The position numbers and the translations under genes were made by a program. From positions 11,067 through 66,878 of the forward strand of contig DEBM01000009.1 of assembly GCA_002348545.1 (NCBI GenBank): DNA of 55,812 nucleotides, given 5' to 3'. The DNA comes from Balneolaceae bacterium UBA2956 (GTDB lineage Bacteria > Bacteroidota > Rhodothermia > Balneolales > Balneolaceae). Positions 1 to 9,981 of this stretch are shown piece after piece; positions within the stretch are counted from its first letter, which is position 1; each line of letters opens with the position of its first letter. The notes beneath the pieces are model-generated. The model searched no databases. It saw only the letters and a list, made by a program, of their open reading frames with translations, and was not told the DNA's origin.

Positions 1-1533
1 ATTGGTGAACCTGGTACTCAGTTAACCTTACGCACTTTCCACGTTGGGGGTACAGCGTCTCGTTTGGAAGCTGAATCTCAGCATAAGGCTAAGTTTAATG
101 GGAAAGTTGAATTCGAAAACATCCGTGTAGTTGAATACAATGATGGTGAAGAAGAACATAATGTAGTCCTTAGTCGTGCTGGAGAGCTTAAAATTATAGA
201 TGAAGAAGGTAAAATGCTCATCAGTTACAATGTTCCATACGGTTGTGAAATGATGGTTGAAGAAGGTGACATGGTCCCAAAAGGAGCTCAGCTTTGTAAG
301 TGGGATCCATACAATGCTTTAATATTCTCTGAAATTGATGGAGAAGTTGCCTACAAAGATATAATCCAAGGTGTAACATTCACCGAAGATACCGATGCAC
401 AAACAGGTCACCGTGAGAAGGTAATTACTGATTCTAAGGATAGAAGCCTTGTCCCAACATTGGTAGTTAAAGGCGGTAGTGAACGCTTGCGTGAAAGCAC
501 ACTCCCCGTTGAGACACATATTGTTGTTGAAGACGGTGAGAAAGTAGCGGCTGGACAGATCTTGGCTAAGATCCCACGAGCTACTGGTAAATCTAAGGAT
601 ATTACCGCAGGTTTACCTCGAGTAACTGAGTTATTTGAGGCCCGTTCGCCGAGTGAACCAGCTGCAGTAAGTGAAATTGATGGTATTGTAGAAATGGGAG
701 TCCGTAAAAGAGGTTCTCAAGAAGTCATCGTTCGTTCTAAAGATGGTACGGATGAAAAGAAGTATCTAATTTCATTAAGCAAACATATTTTAGTGCAATC
801 CAATGATTTTGTGAAGGCTGGACAGCCACTTTCAGATGGGACAATTCCTGCACAAGATATTCTAAATATCTTAGGCCCATATGCGGTACAATCGTATTTG
901 GTGAATGAAATTCAGGAAGTTTACCGATTGCAAGGCGTAAAAATAAATGATAAACATATCGAGGTTATCGTAAGTACTATGATGCAAAAAGTTGAGATTA
1001 CCGATCCAGGTGATACAATGTATCTAGAGGGCGATAAAGTAGATCGATTCGAGGTTAATACTCGGAATGATGAATTAATTGGTAAATTTGTTGTTCGCAA
1101 CCAAGGTGGAAGTGAAATTAAGAAAGGTACCATTTTAGACCGCCGTGAAGTGCGTGAGATAAACAATCAATTGATTAAAGAAGATAAAGTCGAGTTAGAG
1201 GTATTGGAGGCTAAACCGGCTATTTCTAAACCTATTCTTCTTGGTATTACACGTGCTGCATTGTCAACGGAGAGTTGGCTTTCAGCTGCATCTTTCCAAG
1301 AAACCACTAAGGTTCTGACCCAAGCATCCATTGAAGCTAAGCGTGATTATTTACGTGGCCTAAAAGAAAATGTGGTTGTTGGACACAAAGTACCTGCTGG
1401 CACTGGTCTTCGAGAATATAACGAACTCATCGTTGGTTCTCGTAAAGATATGGAAGAAGGTGAGGAAGAAGTAGCAAAGGTATTCGAAGCTCTCGGTGGT
1501 GAGGACACAGAATCCATACCTGATGAAGAATAA
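1..1533 (+). CDS. rpoC: DNA-directed RNA polymerase subunit beta' (C-terminal part, 5' truncated by window edge)
   Basis: The frame is open from base 1, so the gene begins upstream of the window. The first residues (GEPGTQLTLRTFH) match the first half of the RpoC trigger loop. The second half (DITAGLPRVTELFEAR) follows only after an insert of about 160 residues, at the place where the E. coli SI3 insertion sits. Further on, LGITRAALSTESW, ASFQETTKVL and GLKENVVVG are the conserved C-terminal RpoC blocks, and an acidic tail (GGEDTESIPDEE) ends the chain. The product is the catalytic large subunit of RNA polymerase, working with RpoB in the cytoplasm. A strong hairpin follows, as expected for the end of an rpoBC operon. 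Identification is certain. Confidence 0.98.
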   Translation: MGEPGTQLTLRTFHVGGTASRLEAESQHKAKFNGKVEFENIRVVEYNDGEEEHNVVLSRAGELKIIDEEGKMLISYNVPYGCEMMVEEGDMVPKGAQLCKWDPYNALIFSEIDGEVAYKDIIQGVTFTEDTDAQTGHREKVITDSKDRSLVPTLVVKGGSERLRESTLPVETHIVVEDGEKVAAGQILAKIPRATGKSKDITAGLPRVTELFEARSPSEPAAVSEIDGIVEMGVRKRGSQEVIVRSKDGTDEKKYLISLSKHILVQSNDFVKAGQPLSDGTIPAQDILNILGPYAVQSYLVNEIQEVYRLQGVKINDKHIEVIVSTMMQKVEITDPGDTMYLEGDKVDRFEVNTRNDELIGKFVVRNQGGSEIKKGTILDRREVREINNQLIKEDKVELEVLEAKPAISKPILLGITRAALSTESWLSAASFQETTKVLTQASIEAKRDYLRGLKENVVVGHKVPAGTGLREYNELIVGSRKDMEEGEEEVAKVFEALGGEDTESIPDEE

Positions 1534-1568
1534 GTATTAACTTGTACCTCTCGGTAAACATTAAAATT

Positions 1569-1607
1569 AAAGCCCCTTTATATTGACTAGAAGGGGCTTT
1601 TTATTTC
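1569..1607 (+). terminator. Rho-independent terminator after rpoC
   Basis: A perfect 10-bp stem (AAAGCCCCTT / AAGGGGCTTT) encloses a 12-nt loop and is followed by a T-rich run. It lies 36 nt past the rpoC stop and faces a convergent gene. An A-rich flank on the other side means it may also work in the minus direction. Confidence 0.9.
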
Positions 1608-1684
1608 AAAATCATTAAGGACTCGCAAGCATATTAAACAGATGGTATCCTATTTTGGATGTTGCTAATGATGCATCACCAATG

Positions 1685-1990
1685 TTAAACTTTGGATACC
1701 TGGTCTATTGATTCCAGTAAGTTCTCAGCTTCTTTAATTAGATCATCAGCTTTTTTCTTGGCTTCTGAAACCACTTGTTCTCCTTTTTCTTTTGCTTCTG
1801 ACATAAGCTTATCTTTTTCTTTTTGTAACTCAATAATGAGATCTATTAATTCATCTCTGTAATGACTTACTTGGTAGCTTAACTTTTTTCGAGTATTTGT
1901 TCCTGTGTCTGGTGCATACAGTAATGCTATTATTGAACCAGCTAGGGCTCCTGTTATCAATCCTGATAAAAAACTCTCTGTTTTACTCAT
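1685..1990 (-). CDS. YtxH-like small membrane-anchored coiled-coil protein
   Basis: 101 aa. A short N-terminal segment with one hydrophobic helix (about residues 8-26, FLSGLITGALAGSIIALLYA) is followed by APDTGTNTRKKL, the usual YtxH-family junction. The rest is a long charged, coiled-coil-like helix rich in Lys, Glu and Ala. YtxH proteins are general-stress-associated and of unknown biochemical function. The gene lies downstream of the efflux permeases on the same strand, but the 74-nt gap with no overlap makes co-transcription uncertain. Family assignment is good; function is unknown. Confidence 0.8.
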   Translation of the reverse strand: MSKTESFLSGLITGALAGSIIALLYAPDTGTNTRKKLSYQVSHYRDELIDLIIELQKEKDKLMSEAKEKGEQVVSEAKKKADDLIKEAENLLESIDQVSKV

Positions 1991-2064
1991 AACTACTCCT
2001 TTTCTTTCAGTATATAAAATCTAAAGATTATTGTCTAATATTGACTCATACTCTCTTGTACGAT

Positions 2065-5000
2065 TTATTTCTTGCGAAGTTGCTTTGCCCAATTGATACT
2101 TTGATTAAATCCAACCGATATAGCAGGTGTGATAAAGAGGGTAAGAACGGCGCCAAACAACAAGCCACCGATAACGGCCTTGGCTAGTGGAGACCAAATT
2201 TCAGCTCCTGATCCTAGTTCTAAGGACAATGGGATCATTGAACAAATTGTTGTTATTGCGGTCAAGAGAATCGGTCGCATGCGGCGTTTACAAGCTTCAA
2301 TTACCTGTGTCATATATTCAGAGCCTCTCATTGGGTCAAATGCGATGCCTCTTGTGTTTAAGTGGATATAATCAACTAATACAATACCGTTGTTTACGAT
2401 AATACCCACCAGCATGAACATTCCAATTTGGGCAGTAGTAGATAATGGGTCTCCTAAAAGTACTAGAAAGGCCAGTGCTCCAAATGCGGCCATAAATATA
2501 CAGAGCCAAATAACGAAAGGGTCTCGAAAGTTTTCAAATAGTGATGCCATTATCATGTACATTAATAATACGGCGGCGATCAAGGCAAAGAAAAATTGCT
2601 GAAATCCTTCTGCTGATTCGGCTGTACCACCGGTGAACTCATAGCGGTACCCTTCAGGTAGTACAATTTCAGATTGAATAAAGGAGATGATTTTTTCGCG
2701 ATATTCGTTGGCATCTCCATCTACCCGAATATTGACATCTAACACAGTTTCTCGATCTCGCCGCTGAAATGAATCAACTCCCTCTGTAGGGATAAATTCA
2801 CCAACAGCCACTATTGGTACACGCTGTTCACCCACCTGAAATACTTCAATATCAAATAAGTCATCTCTATTTTGAAGGGCTTCTCGCCTTGATCGAACTT
2901 CGATGGGTATTTCACGGCCCTTGTCTATATAAAATCCAGCCTGGTTACCTAATGTTTGTGTGCGTAAATTAGAGGCAATAGTATTCAAGTTGGTTCCTAG
3001 TCGGCCTACTCGTTCACGATCTGCATAAAAATGTAGTTCAGGTGTTGGATCGGTTCGTCCATTATCTACAGATATTATATTTGGGTCAGCTAAGAGGTTT
3101 TTCTCAATTTCCCCAGAAATAGCAACCAAATCATCTATTTCAGGTCCTATAAGACTTAGGCGTATAGCTCCACCACCAAAGCTGAACCCACGACCAAAGC
3201 TCAAGCCACCACCTTCTACTCGTACCCGAACCGTTGTTCCTGCCGCCACTAATTCTCGTCGAAGCCGTAATGCAAAATCATTACTACTTATTTTACGTTC
3301 GCTTTCTGGAACTAAGACAACACTTATTTCACCTCTATTAGTTTGTTCGGTCCAACGCGAACGACCAATGGATGCAATTCGGGTTTCGACTTCGGGCATA
3401 TCAGCCAGTCTAGCATTGAAAACTTCTAGCACTTCCATTGTTTTAACCAGTTTAGATCCCTCTGGTAGTGTGATATCGATATCGATTTCACCAGTATCTG
3501 TTTCGGGAAAACCCTCTTTATTAATGGTACTGTATAGGTATCCAGTAGTACTAATAATGGAGATCATAGATACTACGGCAATCCACTTATGATGCAAAAT
3601 CCAACGTAGTACTCCTGTATATTTTTTTTCAAGCGAACTAATTCCTCTAAATGCCCAATTATTCCGACTAAACTGATTAGAATCAAGAGTCAGAAGCGAT
3701 ATTACGGGGACTAATATAATAGATGATAAAAAAGAGAATCCTATTGCAAAACAAATAGTAAAAGCAAATTCGCGAAAAAAGCTAGCTTGAACACCAGTTA
3801 GCATGATAATAGGTATAAAAACACCCAAGGTGGTTAGGGTTGAACCGAGCAGCGCTCCTATTACCTCATTAGTACCTTTTAATGCAGCCTCATATTTATT
3901 TATACCTTCTTCTAACTTTCGTGCTATACTTTCAGTAACAACGATAGAGTTGTCTACAAGTAAGCCTATAGCCAGAGCTAATGCCGAAATAGTAAGAATA
4001 TTTAGTGTGAGATCGGCAAAATACATGGCGGCAAAACTAGCTGCTATGGATACCGGAATAGAGGTAGCTACTACTAGTGAAATTCTCCAGCCACCCATAA
4101 AAATAAGTATCACAGCTATGACCACGATCAAGGCACTGGTTGCAGACTGTGATAGATTGTTTATAGAATCTTCAATATTGCGGCCTTCGTCTGAGAGAAC
4201 CTGAATGTTAACACCTGGTGGCATTATTTCATTAAGTGCATCCAAACTAGCTTTCACTGCATTAACTATATCTAAGGTATTCGCATCAGAGCTCTTTTGA
4301 ATATCTACAGATACACTGTTTCGGCCATTTACGGTGACCAAAGAGGTTACATCAGTAAAACCATCCGAAACTTCAGCAACATCTTTAACCCTTATTGGGA
4401 CTCCGTTATCTGCAACTTGAACAATAGTATTTGCAATTTCTTCGACAGTATCATAGGTAGATTGTACCCTTACAGAGTAGCTTATACGATCAGAGACCAC
4501 ATTTCCAATAGGTAATTGTGAGTTATTTTGCCTTAGAGCGGTTTCGATATTAGAAGGCGATAAATTGTATTGGGCTAGGGACATTGGCGAAACATCAACA
4601 TAGATTCTGCGTTCTAGCCCACCCTGTGTCTCTGCCGATGCAAGTCCATCAATACGCTCTAATCGAGGCTCTACAAGTTCAACACCTAAGTTACGGAGTT
4701 CATCTAAACCTCGATTACTTGCATCAATGCTTAGCTTCATAATAGGTCTATTTTCCGGGTCGAACTGAAAAATAACGGGCTCTCTGGCTTGATTAGGGAG
4801 CTCATTCCTGACATTGTCCAGCGCTTCACGTACTTTCAGTTCTGTCTTCCTAATATCGGTGCCATCTTGGAGTCGCATAATGATAAACGCACTTCCTCTG
4901 CTCACACGTGCTTCGAGACTCTCTATTCCTTCGATTGCCGAAACAGCCCCTTCTATTGGGTTGACTAGAATTCGATTTACATCTTCTGGAGATACATTTT

Positions 5001-5163
5001 GATAACCAGTAGAGATTGCTAATACTGGAATATTAATGGAAGGGAATAAGTTTACCCGCAAATTTTGAAGAGAAAAAATTCCGAATGCGGTTATGACTAT
5101 GGTGATCATGGTGACCGTTATAGGTCGTCGTAAAATGGAGCCAGCTACACTGAATTGTTTCAT
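2065..5163 (-). CDS. RND efflux permease, AcrB/HAE1-like (second of a tandem pair)
   Basis: 1032 aa, normal length for an inner-membrane resistance-nodulation-division pump. Two repeats can be seen, each starting with a TM helix (residues about 12-30 and 525-545) followed by a large periplasmic porter region and a bundle of helices. A glycine-rich segment (about residues 665-680) lies in the second porter region. The TM4 proton-relay motif reads GLLVDNSIVV, with D404 followed by N405, whereas AcrB has two Asp residues there. The gene starts 9 nt after the first permease ends, so the two are one operon with the upstream adaptor. Substrates cannot be read from sequence: drugs, metals or lipids are all possible. 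No TolC-type outer-membrane factor is encoded nearby. Confidence 0.93.
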   Translation of the reverse strand: MKQFSVAGSILRRPITVTMITIVITAFGIFSLQNLRVNLFPSINIPVLAISTGYQNVSPEDVNRILVNPIEGAVSAIEGIESLEARVSRGSAFIIMRLQDGTDIRKTELKVREALDNVRNELPNQAREPVIFQFDPENRPIMKLSIDASNRGLDELRNLGVELVEPRLERIDGLASAETQGGLERRIYVDVSPMSLAQYNLSPSNIETALRQNNSQLPIGNVVSDRISYSVRVQSTYDTVEEIANTIVQVADNGVPIRVKDVAEVSDGFTDVTSLVTVNGRNSVSVDIQKSSDANTLDIVNAVKASLDALNEIMPPGVNIQVLSDEGRNIEDSINNLSQSATSALIVVIAVILIFMGGWRISLVVATSIPVSIAASFAAMYFADLTLNILTISALALAIGLLVDNSIVVTESIARKLEEGINKYEAALKGTNEVIGALLGSTLTTLGVFIPIIMLTGVQASFFREFAFTICFAIGFSFLSSIILVPVISLLTLDSNQFSRNNWAFRGISSLEKKYTGVLRWILHHKWIAVVSMISIISTTGYLYSTINKEGFPETDTGEIDIDITLPEGSKLVKTMEVLEVFNARLADMPEVETRIASIGRSRWTEQTNRGEISVVLVPESERKISSNDFALRLRRELVAAGTTVRVRVEGGGLSFGRGFSFGGGAIRLSLIGPEIDDLVAISGEIEKNLLADPNIISVDNGRTDPTPELHFYADRERVGRLGTNLNTIASNLRTQTLGNQAGFYIDKGREIPIEVRSRREALQNRDDLFDIEVFQVGEQRVPIVAVGEFIPTEGVDSFQRRDRETVLDVNIRVDGDANEYREKIISFIQSEIVLPEGYRYEFTGGTAESAEGFQQFFFALIAAVLLMYMIMASLFENFRDPFVIWLCIFMAAFGALAFLVLLGDPLSTTAQIGMFMLVGIIVNNGIVLVDYIHLNTRGIAFDPMRGSEYMTQVIEACKRRMRPILLTAITTICSMIPLSLELGSGAEIWSPLAKAVIGGLLFGAVLTLFITPAISVGFNQSINWAKQLRKK

Positions 5164-5172
5164 AATAGGTAT

Positions 5173-8100
5173 CTATCCTTCACGGGTTAAAATCTCTGCT
5201 TCAGTTTCTAATGGTCCTTGATTATTAGCTAAAGGGTCTAGTTTATGTACCGCATCGAATCCAAGTCGCTCCACAGCACTGTTGATTATGAGATAAAGAC
5301 ATGGGACTACAAATAACATGAGTAATGTTGACATAGTTAAACCACCAATAACGGTTCTAGCCATTGGACTCCAGGTTTCAGAACCAGAACCAATTTCGAT
5401 AGCCAGTGGGACCATGGATAAAATAGTTGTGAATGCAGTCATGAGAATTGGACGTAAACGGCGAACCGCACCAATTACAATAGCTTGACTTCGTTCCATT
5501 CCTCTGGCTTGAAGAATTTTGATATAATCAATCATCACTATACCATTATTAACGACTATACCGGCGAGTAAAATAAGTCCCACCATTGAAGTGACACTGA
5601 TAGAGGTATTTGTCGCCCAAAGTATGAGTAGTACACCAGTAAGCGCGAGTGGTATAGTAAAAATAATGATGAAAGGCTCTAGTAAACTTTCAAACTGAGA
5701 AGCCATGACCATGTAGGTTAATATGCCTGCAATCGCAAAGGCAACTAAAAGGAATCCGAATGATTCGGCTTGTTCTTCAGCTGTACCTGCTAGTTCATAT
5801 CGATAGCCATCGGGCCAATCTACCTGATCCAGAATCAATCTTGCTTGATCAGAAGCTGCTTTCAAATCGGTACCGGCTAGTTCGGCAGTAATTTCGGTAA
5901 CACGTTCTTGATTGATACGCATAACATTAGTAGGACCTGTATATCGCTCTAAACGGGCTAGGTTTTTTAAAGGCATCCAACCAGAAGAGGGTGTTTGGAT
6001 TTGTATATTGGAAAGATCAAGTGTTTCAGACTTATCTTTTGGATCCAACTCAACTAAGACCTCAAACTCAACACCCTGATCAACAAAGCTCGTTGCAATA
6101 TTACCTTTCACAGCATCACTTACGGCAGAGGCTACTTGATTGGTGTTCATTCCAACACGAGAGATTCTCTCTCGATCCATAATCAACCGTAGTTCAGGTC
6201 TACCTTGATCAGAGCTTGAAAAAAGATTGGTTACACCTTCTATACCAGTCAAAAGTTCTTTTATACCATAGGTTAATTCCTTTTTGATCTCTGGATCATA
6301 GCCGAAAACCTGAACTATTAGTCCGTTCTCGCCGTCTGGACTTAATGGATCAATGATTAATTCTTTAATTTGAACACCTGGAATTTTTTCCAATGAACCA
6401 AGAAGCGATTTGCTAATTTCAAATTGTCCACGCTTACGCTCTTTTTGACTAACCAATTCTATACGTACAGTCCCTCTGTAGCCACCTGGATTATCTGCGC
6501 CCTCAACACCCTCTTTATCACCGTAATCTGCTACAACTAATCTTGCTTCTGGTACTTCTTGTTGAATAATTGATTCTACCTGTTTTATAGATCTCTCTAG
6601 TTCAAATAGATTCACACCAGGTTCTCGCTGAATCTCCAATGTGAAGGCATTTTCGTCAACTCTTGGAAAGAATTCGCCCCCTAGTTGGTAAAAAATTGGA
6701 AGAGTGGCTGTAAATAGTACTAATGCTCCAATAACCACTGAAACACTGTTTTGGATCACTTTACCCAATAACGATCGATATTTTTCTTCGAGTTTTTCTA
6801 GAAAGCTTGATAGTAGTACCGCTAATCTATTGGTTGCCTCAAAATTAGTTTTTTCCTCATTAAAGAATAGAGATGTCATCATTGGAATTAGAGTTAAAGC
6901 AATCAATGAAGAAACAGTGAGTGAAAAAGAGATAGTTAGCGCTAAGTCTCTAAATAAAAATCCAGCAATACCTGGAACAAATAGAATGGGTAAAAATACT
7001 ACCAATGTAGTTAAGGTAGAAATAACTACAGGAACGGCAACTTCTCTTGCACCTAAGATGGAGGCAGTTTTTCGGTCAGCACCATCTTCTCGAAATCGAA
7101 ATATGTTTTCTAATACGACTACAGCATCATCTACCACCATTCCAACGGCTAGAGTTAAGCCTGATAAGGAGATGATATTAAGGCTCAAATCCGCGAAATC
7201 CATAACCATGAATGTGGTTATGATGGAGACAGGTATTGATATAGCAATTATGAGAGCAGAGCGCCCGCTACGCAAGAAGGCAAGAAGTATAAGTACAACC
7301 AAAATAACTGCCTGAACACCTGTTAGTAGCAGATTTTGGATACTTTTTTGAATAAACTCTGCTTTATTTGTGAGTATTTTTATTTGTACATCTTTGGGCA
7401 GGCTCTTCTTGATATTTTCTAAGCTTTCTACAACATCAGTTGCCGCAGAGACAACATTAGCATCACTCTGCCGGTATACATTTAAAATGACTCCATCCTC
7501 TCCATCTATGTGGACGTTTCCTATCGGCTGCGCGATTCCATCATCAACTATTGCGACATCTTTAAGTAGCAATGCCTGTCCATCTCTAACAGTGATGATG
7601 GTATTTTTTATTTGATCAATATTTTTAAATTCACCAATGGTTCGAAGACTATAAATGGTGTTTCCTTCGGACAATTGGCCAGCGGGAATCTGAATATTTT
7701 CCTGAGCTAATTTTGAGGCAATTTCAGCTATGGTAACATCATAGAGACGCATCTTCTGATTATCGATGGTCACATTAATTTGCCTTTCTAAACCACCGGA
7801 AGTTTCAACGGAGGCAATGCCATTTACTCGTTCAATGCGCTGCTCTAAGATTTGATTTGCGTACGTTCGAAGATCGCGAGGGCTTCGGGCGTTACTTGTT
7901 AGCGTGAGAACGACAATGGGCTCTTGGTTGGGGTCATAGGAAAATACCAGGGGGGATTGCGCATCATCCGGGATTGATCGCTCTACAAATCCTAATTGTT
8001 TACGGACATCATTTTCGGCCTCATATAAGTCAGTACCCCAGTTAAAATTTAATTTAACAACAGAAGCGCCCTGGCTTGACAAAGAACGAATTCTACGTAT

Positions 8101-8331
8101 TCCACTAATGCTACCAACGGATTCCTCAATTGGGCGAGTTACCAAGGTTTCTATGTCTTCTGGGGCAACCCCTTCATAACTCGTATATACCGTTATAGTC
8201 GGAAAAGATACATCTGGATAAAGATTTAGGCGCAAATTTTGGAGGCCATAAATCCCAAATCCCACAAAAATGAGGGTAGTCATTAATAGGGTAATGGGAC
8301 GTTCAACGGCTATTTTTGATAATGCTCCCAT
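5173..8331 (-). CDS. RND efflux permease, AcrB/HAE1-like (first of a tandem pair)
   Basis: 1052 aa inner-membrane RND permease. TM1 lies near residues 12-31, and a helix bundle follows the first porter region from about residue 333. The TM4 motif is GMVVDDAVVVLEN with both acidic residues present (D401, D402), so this subunit keeps the classical proton-relay pair that its neighbour lacks. It starts 5 nt after the adaptor and ends 9 nt before the second permease, a tight three-gene operon. Two different permeases with one adaptor recall E. coli MdtABC, where MdtB and MdtC form a mixed trimer. That arrangement is inferred here, not shown. Confidence 0.94.
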   Translation of the reverse strand: MGALSKIAVERPITLLMTTLIFVGFGIYGLQNLRLNLYPDVSFPTITVYTSYEGVAPEDIETLVTRPIEESVGSISGIRRIRSLSSQGASVVKLNFNWGTDLYEAENDVRKQLGFVERSIPDDAQSPLVFSYDPNQEPIVVLTLTSNARSPRDLRTYANQILEQRIERVNGIASVETSGGLERQINVTIDNQKMRLYDVTIAEIASKLAQENIQIPAGQLSEGNTIYSLRTIGEFKNIDQIKNTIITVRDGQALLLKDVAIVDDGIAQPIGNVHIDGEDGVILNVYRQSDANVVSAATDVVESLENIKKSLPKDVQIKILTNKAEFIQKSIQNLLLTGVQAVILVVLILLAFLRSGRSALIIAISIPVSIITTFMVMDFADLSLNIISLSGLTLAVGMVVDDAVVVLENIFRFREDGADRKTASILGAREVAVPVVISTLTTLVVFLPILFVPGIAGFLFRDLALTISFSLTVSSLIALTLIPMMTSLFFNEEKTNFEATNRLAVLLSSFLEKLEEKYRSLLGKVIQNSVSVVIGALVLFTATLPIFYQLGGEFFPRVDENAFTLEIQREPGVNLFELERSIKQVESIIQQEVPEARLVVADYGDKEGVEGADNPGGYRGTVRIELVSQKERKRGQFEISKSLLGSLEKIPGVQIKELIIDPLSPDGENGLIVQVFGYDPEIKKELTYGIKELLTGIEGVTNLFSSSDQGRPELRLIMDRERISRVGMNTNQVASAVSDAVKGNIATSFVDQGVEFEVLVELDPKDKSETLDLSNIQIQTPSSGWMPLKNLARLERYTGPTNVMRINQERVTEITAELAGTDLKAASDQARLILDQVDWPDGYRYELAGTAEEQAESFGFLLVAFAIAGILTYMVMASQFESLLEPFIIIFTIPLALTGVLLILWATNTSISVTSMVGLILLAGIVVNNGIVMIDYIKILQARGMERSQAIVIGAVRRLRPILMTAFTTILSMVPLAIEIGSGSETWSPMARTVIGGLTMSTLLMLFVVPCLYLIINSAVERLGFDAVHKLDPLANNQGPLETEAEILTREG

Positions 8332-8336
8332 AGGTA

Positions 8337-9716
8337 TTAGCAGTTAGGCGAGCTAGCAGTGGAGTCATTACCAGCAGACCTGAGCTTTTGGAAGTATGCT
8401 CTGCGTTCTTCTGGACTCATAGATTGAATTTTATTACGCTCTTCGTCACTCAAGTTGGCAAAAGGGTTACCATTTCGATTACTGGCTTCACGCATTGTTG
8501 GTTGCCTGGAATTCTGACTACCATCATTGACTGATTCTATGGAATTTTGTTCGGCTGTTTGGAATAAAGCTCCACTAGCCACAGATATTCTTCCACCATC
8601 TTCCAGGCTCTGTTGTCCAGTAATAATAATATTGTCGCCTGGCTGTAATCCTGATAAAACTTCAATACGATCACCCTGCTCTATCCCTAATTTTAATGTA
8701 CGGCGCTCCGCAGTACTGTCTCCTTTAGATACAAAAACGGAATAGCTTCGCTCGAGTTCTATGGTGTTCGATTCTGGATTAACAACAGTTTCTACCACCT
8801 CGACTAATGCGCTCCTTGGTATGATGACGGTATTTTCCTTGGTTTGGATATTGATAAGATTTTCGGCCAAAACCCCGGAATATATAGTGCTACCCACTTG
8901 GGTTAAAGTAATAACTACTTCACCGAGTCCGGTAGTTGGGTCAAGTTGGGGACTTTTTCTAGAAACGACCCCTCTAGCAGATACACTAGCTTCGTTAGAA
9001 ACTCTTAGTTGTACGCTCTGACCAATTCGGACGGCTAGCCAGTCTTGAACCGGTAAGAAAATTCTGGTTTCATAACCACTGTCACTTGCTAGCTCAAAAA
9101 GAGTTTGGCCTGAGGGTGCAAGATCACCTTCTTCTAAGCTACGACTTACCACCACTCCGCTAACTGGAGCTCGTACTTCAGTAAAATTAAAGTTTTCCAG
9201 TGCCTGTGTTAAAGAAGCTCGAGCGGATTCAACCTGTGCCATGCTGTTTCGGTAGGTGGCCAATGCAATTTCATATTCACTATCGCTTACCAATTCTCTA
9301 ACTAATAATTGACGCTGTCGTTCGAATTGTGCACTATCTCTTCGCAATGCTATTAGACTCTGCGATAACTGTGCTTCAGCCTGGCTAAGTTGATCCCTAA
9401 ATGTTTTGTCATAAATTTTGGCCATTAACTCACCACTTATAACCTGATCACCTAAATCGACGTAAATTTTTATAAGTCGATTAGAAACTTGAGGAGACAC
9501 ACTCACTAAATCTTGCGCCTTTACGGTGCCATAGGAACGAACTTGATCGGAAATAGTGCTAGGTTCAACCGTCATAGTTTCGACGCTGGTACTGCGGTTA
9601 GCTGAAAAGCCACTAAAACGGCTATAATCTGGTCTTCCACTGGATGAATCTTTATTACCTCCGCAATTTAGCACAAGTAATGATGGAATAAGTAAGATAA
9701 ACAGTATTTTTTTCAC
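8337..9716 (-). CDS. RND periplasmic adaptor (membrane fusion protein), lipoprotein
   Basis: 459 aa. The N-terminus is a lipoprotein signal with lipobox LVLNC (Cys18). Then come a biotinyl-lipoyl-like half (about 60-100), a coiled-coil hairpin rich in Gln, Ala and Leu (about 105-170), the second lipoyl half (VRAPVSGVVVSRSLEEGDL), a beta-barrel region and a membrane-proximal domain (LEVLSGLQPGDNIIITG-like end). The C-terminal extension is polar and ends in an acidic/basic helix (SDEERNKIQSMSPEERRAY). The protein would tether the tandem permeases to an outer-membrane channel. It is first in the operon; the promoter must lie in the 265-nt divergent gap shared with the transaldolase gene. Confidence 0.93.
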   Translation of the reverse strand: MKKILFILLIPSLLVLNCGGNKDSSSGRPDYSRFSGFSANRSTSVETMTVEPSTISDQVRSYGTVKAQDLVSVSPQVSNRLIKIYVDLGDQVISGELMAKIYDKTFRDQLSQAEAQLSQSLIALRRDSAQFERQRQLLVRELVSDSEYEIALATYRNSMAQVESARASLTQALENFNFTEVRAPVSGVVVSRSLEEGDLAPSGQTLFELASDSGYETRIFLPVQDWLAVRIGQSVQLRVSNEASVSARGVVSRKSPQLDPTTGLGEVVITLTQVGSTIYSGVLAENLINIQTKENTVIIPRSALVEVVETVVNPESNTIELERSYSVFVSKGDSTAERRTLKLGIEQGDRIEVLSGLQPGDNIIITGQQSLEDGGRISVASGALFQTAEQNSIESVNDGSQNSRQPTMREASNRNGNPFANLSDEERNKIQSMSPEERRAYFQKLRSAGNDSTASSPNC

Positions 9717-9981
9717 AATAATTAAGGTATTAAGTACATGGAAAGCCTGCTTTGTAGAAAAGTGGCACTTTAAATTGGATAACGGACAAAGAACGCCATT
9801 ACGTTCATTTTTTCCTAAAATTAACTTGTTAAAAAAAGTAATGTAAAATATTGAGTAAGATAGATTTGAGTAAAAAGTTTTCCTATTATGAAATAAGTTA
9901 TTGAAGTGCTAGTATCCAGCTCATTTAGTAGATTATACAATATCAAACCCATAACACTTATCCATAATCTAACCCAATCCA

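Noticed and set aside
3803..4204. 133-codon plus-strand ORF inside the second RND permease gene
   Set aside because: Antisense shadow of a clearly coding gene; no family motif of its own.
6704..7315. 203-codon plus-strand ORF inside the first RND permease gene
   Set aside because: Antisense shadow of conserved TM coding sequence; serine/threonine-rich composition is typical of such shadows.
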